64,000 nt of DNA, from NCBI RefSeq assembly GCF_036013955.1, contig NZ_CP107903.1, positions 2,108,001 through 2,172,000 of the forward strand. Reading direction: 5' to 3'. The stretch comes from Streptomyces sp. NBC_00459 (GTDB taxonomy: Bacteria > Actinomycetota > Actinomycetes > Streptomycetales > Streptomycetaceae). Below, piece after piece: positions 34,629 to 43,361 of this stretch. Every line of letters begins with the position of its first letter. Position 1 is the first letter of the stretch. Below the pieces are notes generated by a model. The model was not told the origin of the DNA and searched no databases. It was given only the letters and a program-made list of their open reading frames with translations. The position numbers and the translations under genes are program-made.

Positions 34629-35864
34629 ATGACGACTCGAAATTGGTCCGTGCTGCGTGTCCTGAGGGACCGCGACGCCGGGCTCTGTCTCGCCGGGGTC
34701 GTGGTCTCCGGCTTCGGCACGTCGGCGCTGTGGCTGGCGTCCGGGATCTGGGTCAAGGACCTCACCGGTTCGGACGGCCTGGCCGCGCTCTGCCTGTTCG
34801 CGATGTGGGCGCCGAGCCTGGCGGGCCCGGTGCTGGGCACGCTCGCCGACCGCGCCCGCCGTAGAACCCTCCTGATCCGGACGAACCTGGCCCTCGCGGC
34901 ACTTCTGCCGGCCCTGTTCGCGGTCGACTCCGCAGACCGCGTGTGGATCCTCTTCGTGGTCCTGCTGGTGTACGGCGCGGCAGGCGTCGTCCATGACGCG
35001 GCCGAGGCGGCACTGGTCGCCACGGCGGTCGACAAGTCGCTTCTGGGCGACTTCAACGGCCTGCGCATGACGGCGACCGAGAGCATGAAGCTGATCGCCC
35101 CACTGGCCGGTGCGGGCATCTACGCGGCGTTCGGCGGCCCGGCCGTGGCCCTCCTGGACGCCGTCACGTTCGTCCTCGCCGCGCTCCTGTACGCCTGTCT
35201 GCGCGGCCGCGAGAGCGCCCCGCCGCCCCCGACGACCGGCCCGCGCACCCGGGCCACCGAGGGCGCCGCCTTCCTGTGGCGGCACGACCGGCTGCGCCCG
35301 CTCGTCCTGGCGGGCGGCACGACGATGCTCCTGTCGGGCCTGAGCGCCGCCACCCTCTACGCCGTCATCGAGGGGCTCGGCCACCCACCCGCGTACGCCG
35401 GTCCCCTGTACGTCCTCCAGGGCGTCGGCTCGGTGGCGGTCGGCCTGGCCTCGGGTCCGCTGCTGCGGCGCCTCGGGGAGCGCCGGTTCGCGGCGTACGG
35501 GATCGCCCTGACCGGCGCCGCCATGGCACTGCGGGCGGTCCCGGCGGACCTCGCGGTCCTCGGCTCGGGCGTGGCCGTCGGGACGGGCCTGCCGTGTGTC
35601 CTGGTCGCGGGCCTCACCGCCGTCCAGCGGGAGACCCCGGAGGAACTGCTCGGCAGTGCCGCGGCGACCGCCAACACCCTGATGTTCGCGCCCACGGCGA
35701 TCGGGCTGGCCGTGGGCGCGGCGCTGGTCGAACTCGTCGACCACCGGGTGCTTCTGGTCGGCTGTGCCCTCGCCCTGCTGCTGACCGCGCTCCCGCTCCT
35801 TCAGCGCCCGGCCAGTGCGTCCCGTACCGCGTCCAGGTCGCCGTCCGACGCCAACCCGGCGTGA
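34629..35864 (+). CDS. Major facilitator superfamily transporter
   Basis: A 12-helix exporter-type transporter of 411 residues. It shows the MFS loop motif GTLADRARRRTLLI between helices 2 and 3 and a repeated half-structure. It resembles the drug/siderophore efflux MFS group (MFS_3). Its last 64 bases overlap, on opposite strands, the end of the next gene. The substrate is unknown. Confidence 0.88.
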   Translation: MTTRNWSVLRVLRDRDAGLCLAGVVVSGFGTSALWLASGIWVKDLTGSDGLAALCLFAMWAPSLAGPVLGTLADRARRRTLLIRTNLALAALLPALFAVDSADRVWILFVVLLVYGAAGVVHDAAEAALVATAVDKSLLGDFNGLRMTATESMKLIAPLAGAGIYAAFGGPAVALLDAVTFVLAALLYACLRGRESAPPPPTTGPRTRATEGAAFLWRHDRLRPLVLAGGTTMLLSGLSAATLYAVIEGLGHPPAYAGPLYVLQGVGSVAVGLASGPLLRRLGERRFAAYGIALTGAAMALRAVPADLAVLGSGVAVGTGLPCVLVAGLTAVQRETPEELLGSAAATANTLMFAPTAIGLAVGAALVELVDHRVLLVGCALALLLTALPLLQRPASASRTASRSPSDANPA

Positions 35865-36973
35865 TAGAGCCGCAGTTCGGTGGCCCCGAGCCCGGCCGCG
35901 CGCTCCGCGTCCGCCGCGAGGGTGCCGGGCCTGCCGCCCATCCCGGAGACCACGACGAAGTTGGCGGCCAGGACGGCGCCCTCCCGCTCCGCCTCCGCGA
36001 ACGGCGTCAGCAGACCCGCTCCGCCCGTGCACGGCACCACCACACCGTCCGCGACGGACAGGATGTGCGCGGGGTCCACGCCCGGGTTGGCGCCCACGTG
36101 GTAGGAGACGGGGTCGGCGTGCAGCAGTACCTGGAAGCCGGCCGGAGCCGCCGCCCGGACCGCCGCGACGGCAGCCTCCTGAAGCGTTCGTGCCGTTTCC
36201 TCGCGCCACGCGCGTGTGAGGGCCGCCTTCTTCTCGCCGAGGGCCTCCTCCACCGCCGCCCACCCCCCGTGATCGGGCTCGCCCCGCCAGAGCGGCTCCA
36301 GCGCGGCACGTACGGCCGCCGCCAGCTCGTCGGGGTCCAGGCCCTGACCGCCGTACCCCGCCCGGCAGGACGGGCAGAAGCACAGGGCCATCAGGTACTG
36401 GCCGGCGTCGCCGAGCCCGATGGCGCCGGTCTTGTCGTGGGCGTGCAGATGCGTGAGCCCGTACCAGCCGAGGGACTCCAGTTCCGTACCGCTCGCCCCG
36501 GGCCGGACGGCGGCCTCGGCGGCGAGATCGACGAGGTACGCGCGCGTGGCTGGCTGCGCGATGCAGGGCGCCCACGGATAGCGGTCCCCGTAGGCGTTGA
36601 CCACCGAGGTGTCCGGATGGTCGGCGCCCAGGCGGGAGTTGTGCGCGAGGACGACCCAGGTGTGCACGTCGAGGCCCGCGTCGGCGAGGGCCTCGGCGGC
36701 CTCGCCGTACGCGTCCCCGGGGGCCCATGCCCCGGCGGCGTAGGGGCGCAGTGCGCGGCCCGCCCAGCGCTCGTCCGAGGGGTCCGTGGGGTACAGCACG
36801 GCCGCGTGCTCCGCGGTGACGATGCGGTGGCGCGGGTGACGGGGGGTCAACGCGCGCGTGGAGTGGTAGGCGGAGGCGAGGGTCACCTGTTCCACACCGA
36901 GCGCGGCGATCCGGCGGGCGGCGCCGGGGTCGCCGTTGACGTCCCAGGGGTAGACGAATGCGGACGCCTTCAC
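35801..36973 (-). CDS. Conserved protein of unknown function coupled to kdgD, TIM-barrel-like
   Basis: A 390-residue cytoplasmic protein, not recognised as a named family. It starts at GTG 36973 in a GTGA overlap with the kdgD stop, so it is made together with that enzyme. The sequence alternates hydrophobic strands and helices as in a barrel (SAFVYPWDVNGDP, LDVHTWVVLAHNS, GLTHLHAHDKTG, LCFCPSCRAGYGGQG with a CxxC pair, QVLLHADP, GVVVPCTG, NFVVVSGMGG). This looks like a glycosidase-type or isomerase-type barrel. Its place suggests a role in uronate or sugar-acid metabolism. It ends 64 bases inside the convergent MFS gene. Confidence 0.8.
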   Translation of the reverse strand: MKASAFVYPWDVNGDPGAARRIAALGVEQVTLASAYHSTRALTPRHPRHRIVTAEHAAVLYPTDPSDERWAGRALRPYAAGAWAPGDAYGEAAEALADAGLDVHTWVVLAHNSRLGADHPDTSVVNAYGDRYPWAPCIAQPATRAYLVDLAAEAAVRPGASGTELESLGWYGLTHLHAHDKTGAIGLGDAGQYLMALCFCPSCRAGYGGQGLDPDELAAAVRAALEPLWRGEPDHGGWAAVEEALGEKKAALTRAWREETARTLQEAAVAAVRAAAPAGFQVLLHADPVSYHVGANPGVDPAHILSVADGVVVPCTGGAGLLTPFAEAEREGAVLAANFVVVSGMGGRPGTLAADAERAAGLGATELRLYHAGLASDGDLDAVRDALAGR

Positions 36974-37953
36974 ACGCGCTCCTCGAACTCGGAACCGACA
37001 ACGACCGCGGGCCCGGACCCGGCCTCCAGCAGTGCGTGGCCGCGCTCGACGAGCCGCACGAGCTGCTTCACATGATCCTCGGTCGGCTCGTGCAGCGGCG
37101 GCCGGACCTCCCCCACGTCGAGCCCGGCGTGCCGCACGCCTGCCTTGACGAGCGAGACGGCGTACCCGCGCCCCTGCGCCCGCAGTTCGACGAACGGCCG
37201 GTAGAAGCCGTCCACGAGCCGGTTCACGGTCTCGTCGTCGCCGGTGTTGAGTGCCCTGTGGAAGGCGAGCGCGATCTCGGGTGCGAAGCAGAAGACGGCC
37301 GACGAGTAGAGGGTGACGCCGATGCCCTTGTAGGCGAGCCCGGTCAGTTCCGCGGTCGGCAGCCCGTTGAAGTACAGGAAGTCGCCGGGCACCTCGGTGC
37401 GTACGGCGCTCACGATGCGCTGCATCAGGTCCAGGTCGCCGACTCCGTCCTTGAGCCCGATGATCCCCTCGGTGCGCGCCAGCCCGACGACGGTCTCGGG
37501 CGTGAACACCGCGTTGTCGCGCTGGTAGACGATGACCGGCAGGGCGGTGGCGGCGGCCAACTCCCGATAGTGGCGCAGCAGCCCCTCCTGCCCGGCCACG
37601 ACCAGATAGGGCGGCATGGCGAGCAGCCCGTCGGCTCCGGCCTCCTCCGCGAGACGCGCGTAGCGCACGGCGAGCGCGGTGCCGTACCCGGCGCCCGCGA
37701 CCACGGGCACACGCCCGGCCGTCTCCTCCACCGCCGCCCGTACGCAGTCCTGGAACTCCTCGGGCGTCAGCGCGTGGAACTCCCCCGTGCCGCAGCACGC
37801 GAAGACGGCTGCGGCTCCCGCCTCCACACCCCGGCGTACATGCGTGCGGAAAACGTCGAGGTCGAGCGAGCCGTCGGGGCCGTACGCGGTGACGGGGAAG
37901 AACAGCGGACCGCTCGGGACGGTGAGTCGGGTGGCGAGGGGGGCTGGCGTCAC
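36970..37953 (-). CDS. kdgD: 5-dehydro-4-deoxyglucarate dehydratase
   Basis: Converts 5-keto-4-deoxy-glucarate to alpha-ketoglutarate semialdehyde, water and CO2, the key step of oxidative uronate breakdown. The 327-residue protein starts at GTG 37953, preceded by AGGGAGAG; ATG codons further upstream lack such a site. Family hallmarks are GPLFFPVTAYGPDGSLDLDV near the N-terminus, CCGTGEFHALTPEEF, YQRDNAVFTPET and Schiff-base Lys in GIIGLKDGVGDLD. It is divergent from udh, which makes the first oxidised intermediate from galacturonate. A galactarate dehydratase linking the two steps is not seen in this window. Confidence 0.92.
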   Translation of the reverse strand: MTPAPLATRLTVPSGPLFFPVTAYGPDGSLDLDVFRTHVRRGVEAGAAAVFACCGTGEFHALTPEEFQDCVRAAVEETAGRVPVVAGAGYGTALAVRYARLAEEAGADGLLAMPPYLVVAGQEGLLRHYRELAAATALPVIVYQRDNAVFTPETVVGLARTEGIIGLKDGVGDLDLMQRIVSAVRTEVPGDFLYFNGLPTAELTGLAYKGIGVTLYSSAVFCFAPEIALAFHRALNTGDDETVNRLVDGFYRPFVELRAQGRGYAVSLVKAGVRHAGLDVGEVRPPLHEPTEDHVKQLVRLVERGHALLEAGSGPAVVVGSEFEERV

Positions 37954-38207
37954 GGGCTCTCCCTGGGCATGCATTCGTGCACGCTTCTGATTAACGTCTA
38001 CATTTCTGAACACTTTCACGCTAAGGGCCCACCACAGGGCAGGTCAAGCCGACCGACGGCCAACCAGGAGACAGAATCCGCAGCTCTGCGTCACACTTGA
38101 CGACACCGGTCACCCCTCCATAGCGTGTCCATGGATGTGAATGCCGTACACAAATGCGGCCTTCGCCTCAAGGAGACCCCTCCAGGAAGCCCCAAGGAGA
38201 CCCGAGG
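37954..38207. promoter_or_regulatory. kdgD-udh divergent control region
   Basis: A 254-base region. For udh, TTGACG (38097-38102), an 18-base spacer and TAGCGT (38121-38126) form a credible promoter, followed by the palindrome TCCATGGA (38128-38135). Towards kdgD the minus strand has an AT-rich patch (GTTCAGAAATGTAGACGTTA around 37995-38015) that may hold the opposing promoter or an operator. Confidence 0.5.
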
Positions 38208-39017
38208 ATGCCCGCTCCCCGCACCGTTCTGCTCACCGGCGCCGCCGGCGGACTCGGCACCCTGATGCGGGACCTGCTCCCGTCCTACGGCTACGAACTG
38301 CGCCTGTTCGACCTGCTCCCGATCGAGGGCGAACCCGACGCGATCACCGCGGACCTCACCGACCGGGCGGCGCTGCGCGAGGCCGTGCGGGGTGTCGACG
38401 CGATCGTCCACCTCGCCGGCATCTCGCTGGAGTCCTCTTTCGACAAGATCCTCAAGGCCAACATCGAGGGCACGTACAACCTGTACGAGGCGGCGCGCGA
38501 GGAGGGCGTGGGACGCGTCGTCTTCGCCTCCTCGAACCACGCCGTGGGCTTCACCCCCCGCCCTCAGGGCGCCGACCCCCTGATCCCGGTCGACACCCCG
38601 CACCGCCCGGACACCTTCTACGGCCTCTCCAAGTCCTTCGGCGAGGACCTGGCCCAGCTCTACTGGGACAAGCACGGCCTGGAGACCGTCTCCGTCCGCA
38701 TCGGCTCCTGCTTCCCCGAGCCGACCAGCGTGCGCATGCTGTCGCTGTGGATGAGCCCCGCCGACGGCGCCCGCCTCCTCCACGCGGCCCTGACCGCCGA
38801 GGAGGTCGGTCACACCGTCGTCTACGGCTCCTCCGCCAACACACGCCTGTGGTGGGACCTGGGCACCGCGCGGGCACTCGGCTACGCACCGCAGGACGAC
38901 TCCGAGCCGTACGCCGAGAAGCTGATCGCCGAACAGGGCGATCTCGACCCGGAGAACGTGGGCCACGCCCACCTGGGCGGCCACTTCGTGAGCGACCCGC
39001 CGATCTGGCCGTACTGA
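38208..39017 (+). CDS. udh: Uronate dehydrogenase
   Basis: Oxidises galacturonate or glucuronate with NAD+ to the aldarolactone, the first step of the oxidative pathway completed by KdgD. The 269-residue short-chain/epimerase-type protein starts at ATG 38208 with AAGGAG eight bases before. It shows the Rossmann motif LLTGAAGGLGTLM, the NAD-binding VDAIVHLAGISLE, substrate/catalytic SSNHAVGF and the YxxxK pair in FYGLSKSFGEDLAQLYW. Length and motifs match Udh closely. The open frame extends upstream to 38154 without support. Confidence 0.92.
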   Translation: MPAPRTVLLTGAAGGLGTLMRDLLPSYGYELRLFDLLPIEGEPDAITADLTDRAALREAVRGVDAIVHLAGISLESSFDKILKANIEGTYNLYEAAREEGVGRVVFASSNHAVGFTPRPQGADPLIPVDTPHRPDTFYGLSKSFGEDLAQLYWDKHGLETVSVRIGSCFPEPTSVRMLSLWMSPADGARLLHAALTAEEVGHTVVYGSSANTRLWWDLGTARALGYAPQDDSEPYAEKLIAEQGDLDPENVGHAHLGGHFVSDPPIWPY

Positions 39018-39095
39018 GCACACGGAGCGCACTCCCGAGGCGGGCGGGCACCGAACGGGCCGCCCGCCGCCCTGTTCGGGCACACAAGGCCCCAC

Positions 39096-39122
39096 TGCCG
39101 CGCCCTTCGAACGGGCGCGGCA
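39096..39122. terminator. Terminator hairpin of udh
   Basis: Arms TGCCGCGCCC (39096-39105) and GGGCGCGGCA (39113-39122), 10 bp perfect, loop TTCGAAC, about 80 bases past the udh stop. Confidence 0.75.
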
Positions 39123-39183
39123 GCGCCCTTCCAGGGGCGCGGGGAACTGCGCGACCAGCCACATCGAACCGGCAGCCGCGACA
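39123..39183 (+). repeat. Streptomyces dispersed intergenic repeat, copy 3
   Basis: Carries the exact core GCGCGGGGAACTGCGCGAC at 39137-39155 followed by CAGCCAC. A short GCGCCC/GGGGCGC stem precedes the core, as in copy 2. Confidence 0.8.
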
Positions 39184-39339
39184 CGACCGCACCGACCGAG
39201 CCAGTAGGCGCACCCCGCCCGAACGGGCACACGCGGTCACTATCACCCCCGCAACAGACCTCGTCACCGGACCCCACCCGCTGTACAACTTCCCCCGAGG
39301 GCCCGAACGGGCAGACGGCGCAGGAAAGCGGGTGACCCC

Positions 39340-40107
39340 ATGACCGGAACCGCGGAGGACCGCCAGCGGCACATCGTGCGCGCCGCCCGCGCCACCGGCT
39401 CGGTCGACGTGACCACGCTCGCCGCCGATCTGGGCGTGGCCAAGGAGACCGTACGGCGCGATCTGCGCGCCCTGGAGGACCACGGCCTGGTCCGCCGCAC
39501 CCACGGCGGCGCCTATCCCGTGGAGAGCGCCGGTTTCGAGACGACGCTCGCCTTCCGCGCCACCAGCCATGTGCCCGAGAAGCGCCGGATCGCCGCCGCG
39601 GCGGCCGAACTGCTCGGGGACGCCGAGACGGTCTTCGTCGACGAGGGGTTCACCCCGCAGCTCATCGCCGAGGCACTCCCCAGGGACCGGCCGCTGACCG
39701 TGGTCACCGCGTCCCTGCCCGTCGCGGGCGCGCTCGCGGAGGCCGAGAACACCTCGGTCCTGCTGCTCGGCGGCCGGGTACGCCCCGGCACCCTCGCGAC
39801 GGTCGACCACTGGACGACGAAGATGCTGGCCGGCTTCGTCCTGGACCTGGCCTACATCGGCGCCAACGGCATCTCCCGCGAACACGGCCTGACCACGCCC
39901 GACCCCGCCGTCAGCGAGGTCAAGGCGCAGGCGATCCGGGCCTCGCGGCGCACGGTGTTCGCGGGCGTGCACACCAAGTTCGGGGCGGTCAGCTTCTGCC
40001 GGTTCGCCGAGATCGGCGACCTGGACACGATCGTCACGAGCACCCTGCTGCCCACGGCGGAAGCACACCGCTACTCACTGCGCGGCCCGCAGGTCGTCCG
40101 AGTCTGA
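39340..40107 (+). CDS. DeoR-family transcriptional regulator
   Basis: A 255-residue sugar-phosphate-responsive repressor-type regulator. The N-terminal HTH (about 5-60) has VTTLAADLGVAKETVRRDLR and the family tail HGLVRRTHGGAYPVES; the C-terminal sensor domain (about 75-230) has VFVDEGFTPQLIAEALP and VTASLPVAGALAE. It lies 97 bases upstream of a polyol-type ABC operon in the same direction and is its likely regulator. Confidence 0.92.
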   Translation: MTGTAEDRQRHIVRAARATGSVDVTTLAADLGVAKETVRRDLRALEDHGLVRRTHGGAYPVESAGFETTLAFRATSHVPEKRRIAAAAAELLGDAETVFVDEGFTPQLIAEALPRDRPLTVVTASLPVAGALAEAENTSVLLLGGRVRPGTLATVDHWTTKMLAGFVLDLAYIGANGISREHGLTTPDPAVSEVKAQAIRASRRTVFAGVHTKFGAVSFCRFAEIGDLDTIVTSTLLPTAEAHRYSLRGPQVVRV

Positions 40108-40204
40108 GCCCCCCAACTCACCCACCCCTCAACCCTTTCACCCCTTACTGGCACCCCCACGCCCGCACGAGCCCGTTATGCCCCCATATCTCCAGGAGCG
40201 ATCC

Positions 40205-41575
40205 ATGCGAACCCCGAGCCGACGGAGGCCGCGAGCCGCACTCGCCCTGGCCGCCGCAGGGACGCTGCTCGCCCCGCTGCTCTCCGGCTGCTGGGCCGGA
40301 GCGGGCGGGTCCGGTTCCGGCGGCGACGCCGTCAACGTCCTGATGGTGAACAACCCGCAGATGGTCGAGTTGCAGAAGCTCACCGCGGCCCACTTCACCA
40401 AGGCGACCGGAATCAAGGTCAACTTCACCGTCCTGCCCGAGAACGACGTCCGCGACAAGATCAGCCAGGACTTCGCCAACCAGGCGGGCCAGTACGACGT
40501 GGCGACCCTCTCCAACTACGAGATCCCGATCTACGCCCGCAACGGCTGGCTGCACGAGATGAACACGTACGTCGCGAAGGACGGCGCGTACGACGAGCAG
40601 GACGTCCTCAAACCGATGCGCCAGTCCCTCACGGGCGACGACGACAAGCTGTACGGCCAGCCCTTCTACGGCGAGTCGTCCTTCCTGATGTACCGCAAGG
40701 ACGTGTTCGAGGCGAAGGGCCTCACCATGCCCCCGCACCCCACGTGGACCCAGGTCGCCGACCTGGCGGCCGAGGCCGACGGCGCCGAGCCTGGCATGAA
40801 GGGCATCTGCCTGCGCGGACTGCCGGGTTGGGGCGAGGTCATGGCACCCCTCACCACGGTGGTGAACACCTTCGGCGGCACCTGGTTCGACAAGGACTGG
40901 AAGGCCCGGCTCGACTCCCCGGAGTGGAAGCAGGCGGTGACGTTCTACGTCGACCTGGTCCGCGAGCACGGCGAGTCCGGCGCCCCCCAGGCCGGCTTCG
41001 CCGAGTGCCTCAACAACATGACCCAGGGCAAGGCCGCCATGTGGTACGACGCCACGTCCGCGGCCGGCTCCCTGGAATCGGCGAACTCCCCCGTCAAGGG
41101 AAAGATCGGCTACGTGCCGGCCCCCGTCGAGAAGACGGAGTCCTCCGGCTGGCTCTACACCTGGGCCTGGGGCATCCAGCAGGCCTCCCGAAACCCCGAC
41201 GACGCCTGGAAGTTCGTGTCCTGGGCGTCCAGCAAGCAGTACGAACAGCTGGTCGGCGACGAGATCGGCTGGTCCGACGTCCCGGCGGGCAAGCGCGCGT
41301 CGACGTACGAGAACCCCGCCTACCGCCAGGAGGCCGCCGCCTTCCAGGAGACGACGAAGGAGGCCATCGAGGGCGCACGCCCCGACGACCCCGGAGTGCA
41401 GCCGCGCCCGGCACCCGGCATCCAGTTCGTCGGCATCCCCGAGTTCACGGATCTCGGCACCAGGGTCTCGCAGGAGATCAGCGCGGCCATCGCCGGACGC
41501 CAGTCCGTCAAGTCGGCCCTGAGGAAGTCCCAGAAGCTGGCAGAGGAGATCTCCGAGGAGTACGAGGGACGATGA
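40205..41575 (+). CDS. ABC transporter substrate-binding lipoprotein, polyol type
   Basis: Extracellular binding lipoprotein, 456 residues from ATG 40205 (AGGAG before it). The lipobox LLSGC puts the lipidated Cys near residue 29. The sequence (VNVLMVNNPQMVELQKLT, then YDVATLSNYEIPIYARNGWL) is like sorbitol/mannitol-binding proteins of the SmoE/MtlE group. Its stop overlaps the first permease start (ATGA). No ATPase gene accompanies it. Confidence 0.9.
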   Translation: MRTPSRRRPRAALALAAAGTLLAPLLSGCWAGAGGSGSGGDAVNVLMVNNPQMVELQKLTAAHFTKATGIKVNFTVLPENDVRDKISQDFANQAGQYDVATLSNYEIPIYARNGWLHEMNTYVAKDGAYDEQDVLKPMRQSLTGDDDKLYGQPFYGESSFLMYRKDVFEAKGLTMPPHPTWTQVADLAAEADGAEPGMKGICLRGLPGWGEVMAPLTTVVNTFGGTWFDKDWKARLDSPEWKQAVTFYVDLVREHGESGAPQAGFAECLNNMTQGKAAMWYDATSAAGSLESANSPVKGKIGYVPAPVEKTESSGWLYTWAWGIQQASRNPDDAWKFVSWASSKQYEQLVGDEIGWSDVPAGKRASTYENPAYRQEAAAFQETTKEAIEGARPDDPGVQPRPAPGIQFVGIPEFTDLGTRVSQEISAAIAGRQSVKSALRKSQKLAEEISEEYEGR

Positions 41576-42513
41576 CCGCGACGACGACAGCCCCGACCAC
41601 CGCCGCACCATCCGTACGCGCCGACAAGCGCCCCTCGAACCGCATGCGCGCCTGGGCGACCCGAGCCCCACTCCTCCCCGCCCTGATCTTCATGATCGCC
41701 GTGACCCAACTCCCGTTCGTGGCCACGCTGGTGATCTCCTTCTTCGACTGGAACTCGCTGTACCCGAAGGCCCGCCACTTCACGGGCTTCGCCAACTACA
41801 CGGAGGTCCTGACCGACGCGGACCTGCGCCACTCCGTGTGGACGACGGTCCTGCTCACCGCGGCGGTGGTCCTGGCCAGCCTGATCCTGGGCCTGGGTCT
41901 CGCTCTCCTCCTGGACCGCAGGTTCCGCGGCAGGGGCATGGTCCGCACCCTCCTCATCGCCCCCTTCCTGGTGGTCCCGGTGGCGGCGGCCCTGCTCTGG
42001 AAGCACGTGCTCTACAACCCCGAATACGGCCTGCTGAACGGCCTGTTGCACTACGTCGGAGGCCCGCAGCCGGACTGGATCTCCAACACCCCGCTGCTCG
42101 CGGTGGAGGCCTCACTGGTCTGGCAGTGGACGCCGTTCATGATGCTGATCCTGCTGGCGGGACTGCAGAGCCGCGACCAGCAGCAGATCGAGGCGGCGAA
42201 GGTGGACGGCGCGAACGACTGGCAGATCTTCCGCCATCTGACCCTCCCCCACCTGCGCCGCTACCTCGAACTGGGGGCACTCCTGGGCTCGATCTACATA
42301 GTCCAGAACTTCGACGCGGTCTTCACGATCACCTCGGGCGGCCTGGGCACGGCGAACCTCCCCTACACCGTCTACCAGAGCTTCTACCAGGCCCATGAGA
42401 ACGGCCTGGCCTCCGCGGCCGGTGTCCTGGTGGTCATCGGCTCGATCATCATCGCGACCTTCGCCCTGCGCGTGGTGTCGTCCCTGTTCCGAGAGGAGGC
42501 GTCCCGAGCATGA
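41572..42513 (+). CDS. ABC transporter permease, polyol type, first subunit
   Basis: A 313-residue membrane subunit, started at ATG 41572 in the ATGA overlap with the binding-protein stop. Six membrane helices; EAA loop EAAKVDGANDWQIFRHLTLP at about residue 205. The last bases overlap the second permease (ATGA). Confidence 0.92.
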   Translation: MTATTTAPTTAAPSVRADKRPSNRMRAWATRAPLLPALIFMIAVTQLPFVATLVISFFDWNSLYPKARHFTGFANYTEVLTDADLRHSVWTTVLLTAAVVLASLILGLGLALLLDRRFRGRGMVRTLLIAPFLVVPVAAALLWKHVLYNPEYGLLNGLLHYVGGPQPDWISNTPLLAVEASLVWQWTPFMMLILLAGLQSRDQQQIEAAKVDGANDWQIFRHLTLPHLRRYLELGALLGSIYIVQNFDAVFTITSGGLGTANLPYTVYQSFYQAHENGLASAAGVLVVIGSIIIATFALRVVSSLFREEASRA

Positions 42514-43361
42514 GCGAGACCGCCAAAGGTGTACGTCCGCGCCGCACCCGGGGAGCGGGCCTGGGTCTGCTGGCCTGGCTGGCGGGCATCCTCTTCGTCC
42601 TCCCGATCGCGTGGATGGCCCTGACGTCCTTCCACTCGGAGGAGGACGCGGCGACCAACCCGCCGTCCTTCGGCGCCGCACTGACCCTCGACGGCTACCG
42701 CGAGTTCTTCGGCACGGGAGGCGGCGCGAGCCCGTGGCCGTCCCTGATCAACTCGACCGTGGCGTCGGTGACATCGACGTTGTTCGTGCTGGTACTGGCA
42801 CTCCCGGCGGCGTACGCCTTGTCGATCCGCCCGGTGAGGAAGTGGACGGACGTCCTGTTCTTCTTCCTGTCGACGAAGATGCTGCCGGTGGTTGCGGGCC
42901 TGCTCCCGATCTACCTCTTCGCCAAGAACACGGACATGCTGGACAACATCTGGCTGCTGGTCATCCTCTACACCTCCATGAACCTGCCGATCGCGGTGTG
43001 GATGATGCAGTCCTTCCTCTCCGAGGTCCCGGTGGCGATCATCGAGGCGGCAAGGGTGGACGGGGCGAGGCTGCCCACGGTCCTCACCCGGGTCGTCGCC
43101 CCGATAGCCCTCCCCGGCATAGCCGCGACGGCACTGATCTGCTTCATCTTCAGCTGGAACGAGCTGCTGTTCGCGCGGGTGCTGACGGGTGTGGTCGCGG
43201 AGACGGCCCCCGTCTTCCTGACCGGTTTCATCACCAGCCAGGGCCTGTTCCTGGCGAAGGTGTGCGCCGCGTCGCTCGTCATCTCCCTGCCGGTGCTCGC
43301 CGCGGGGTTCGCCGCCCAGGACAAACTGGTCCAGGGCCTGTCACTGGGAGCCGTGAAGTGA
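42510..43361 (+). CDS. ABC transporter permease, polyol type, second subunit
   Basis: A 283-residue membrane subunit with six helices and EAA loop IIEAARVDGARLPTVLTRVV at about residue 173. Coupled by ATGA to the preceding permease and by GTGA to the following dehydrogenase gene, so all four proteins should be made together. Confidence 0.92.
   Translation: MSETAKGVRPRRTRGAGLGLLAWLAGILFVLPIAWMALTSFHSEEDAATNPPSFGAALTLDGYREFFGTGGGASPWPSLINSTVASVTSTLFVLVLALPAAYALSIRPVRKWTDVLFFFLSTKMLPVVAGLLPIYLFAKNTDMLDNIWLLVILYTSMNLPIAVWMMQSFLSEVPVAIIEAARVDGARLPTVLTRVVAPIALPGIAATALICFIFSWNELLFARVLTGVVAETAPVFLTGFITSQGLFLAKVCAASLVISLPVLAAGFAAQDKLVQGLSLGAVK

Larger units (their letters stand above)
39018..39339. 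other. Intergenic region with terminator and repeat, no gene
   Basis: The 322 bases between udh and the DeoR gene hold a terminator hairpin and a dispersed repeat (listed separately). The remainder shows no supported reading frame; the leader of the DeoR gene must start in the last 150 bases, but no clear promoter was seen. Confidence 0.6.
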
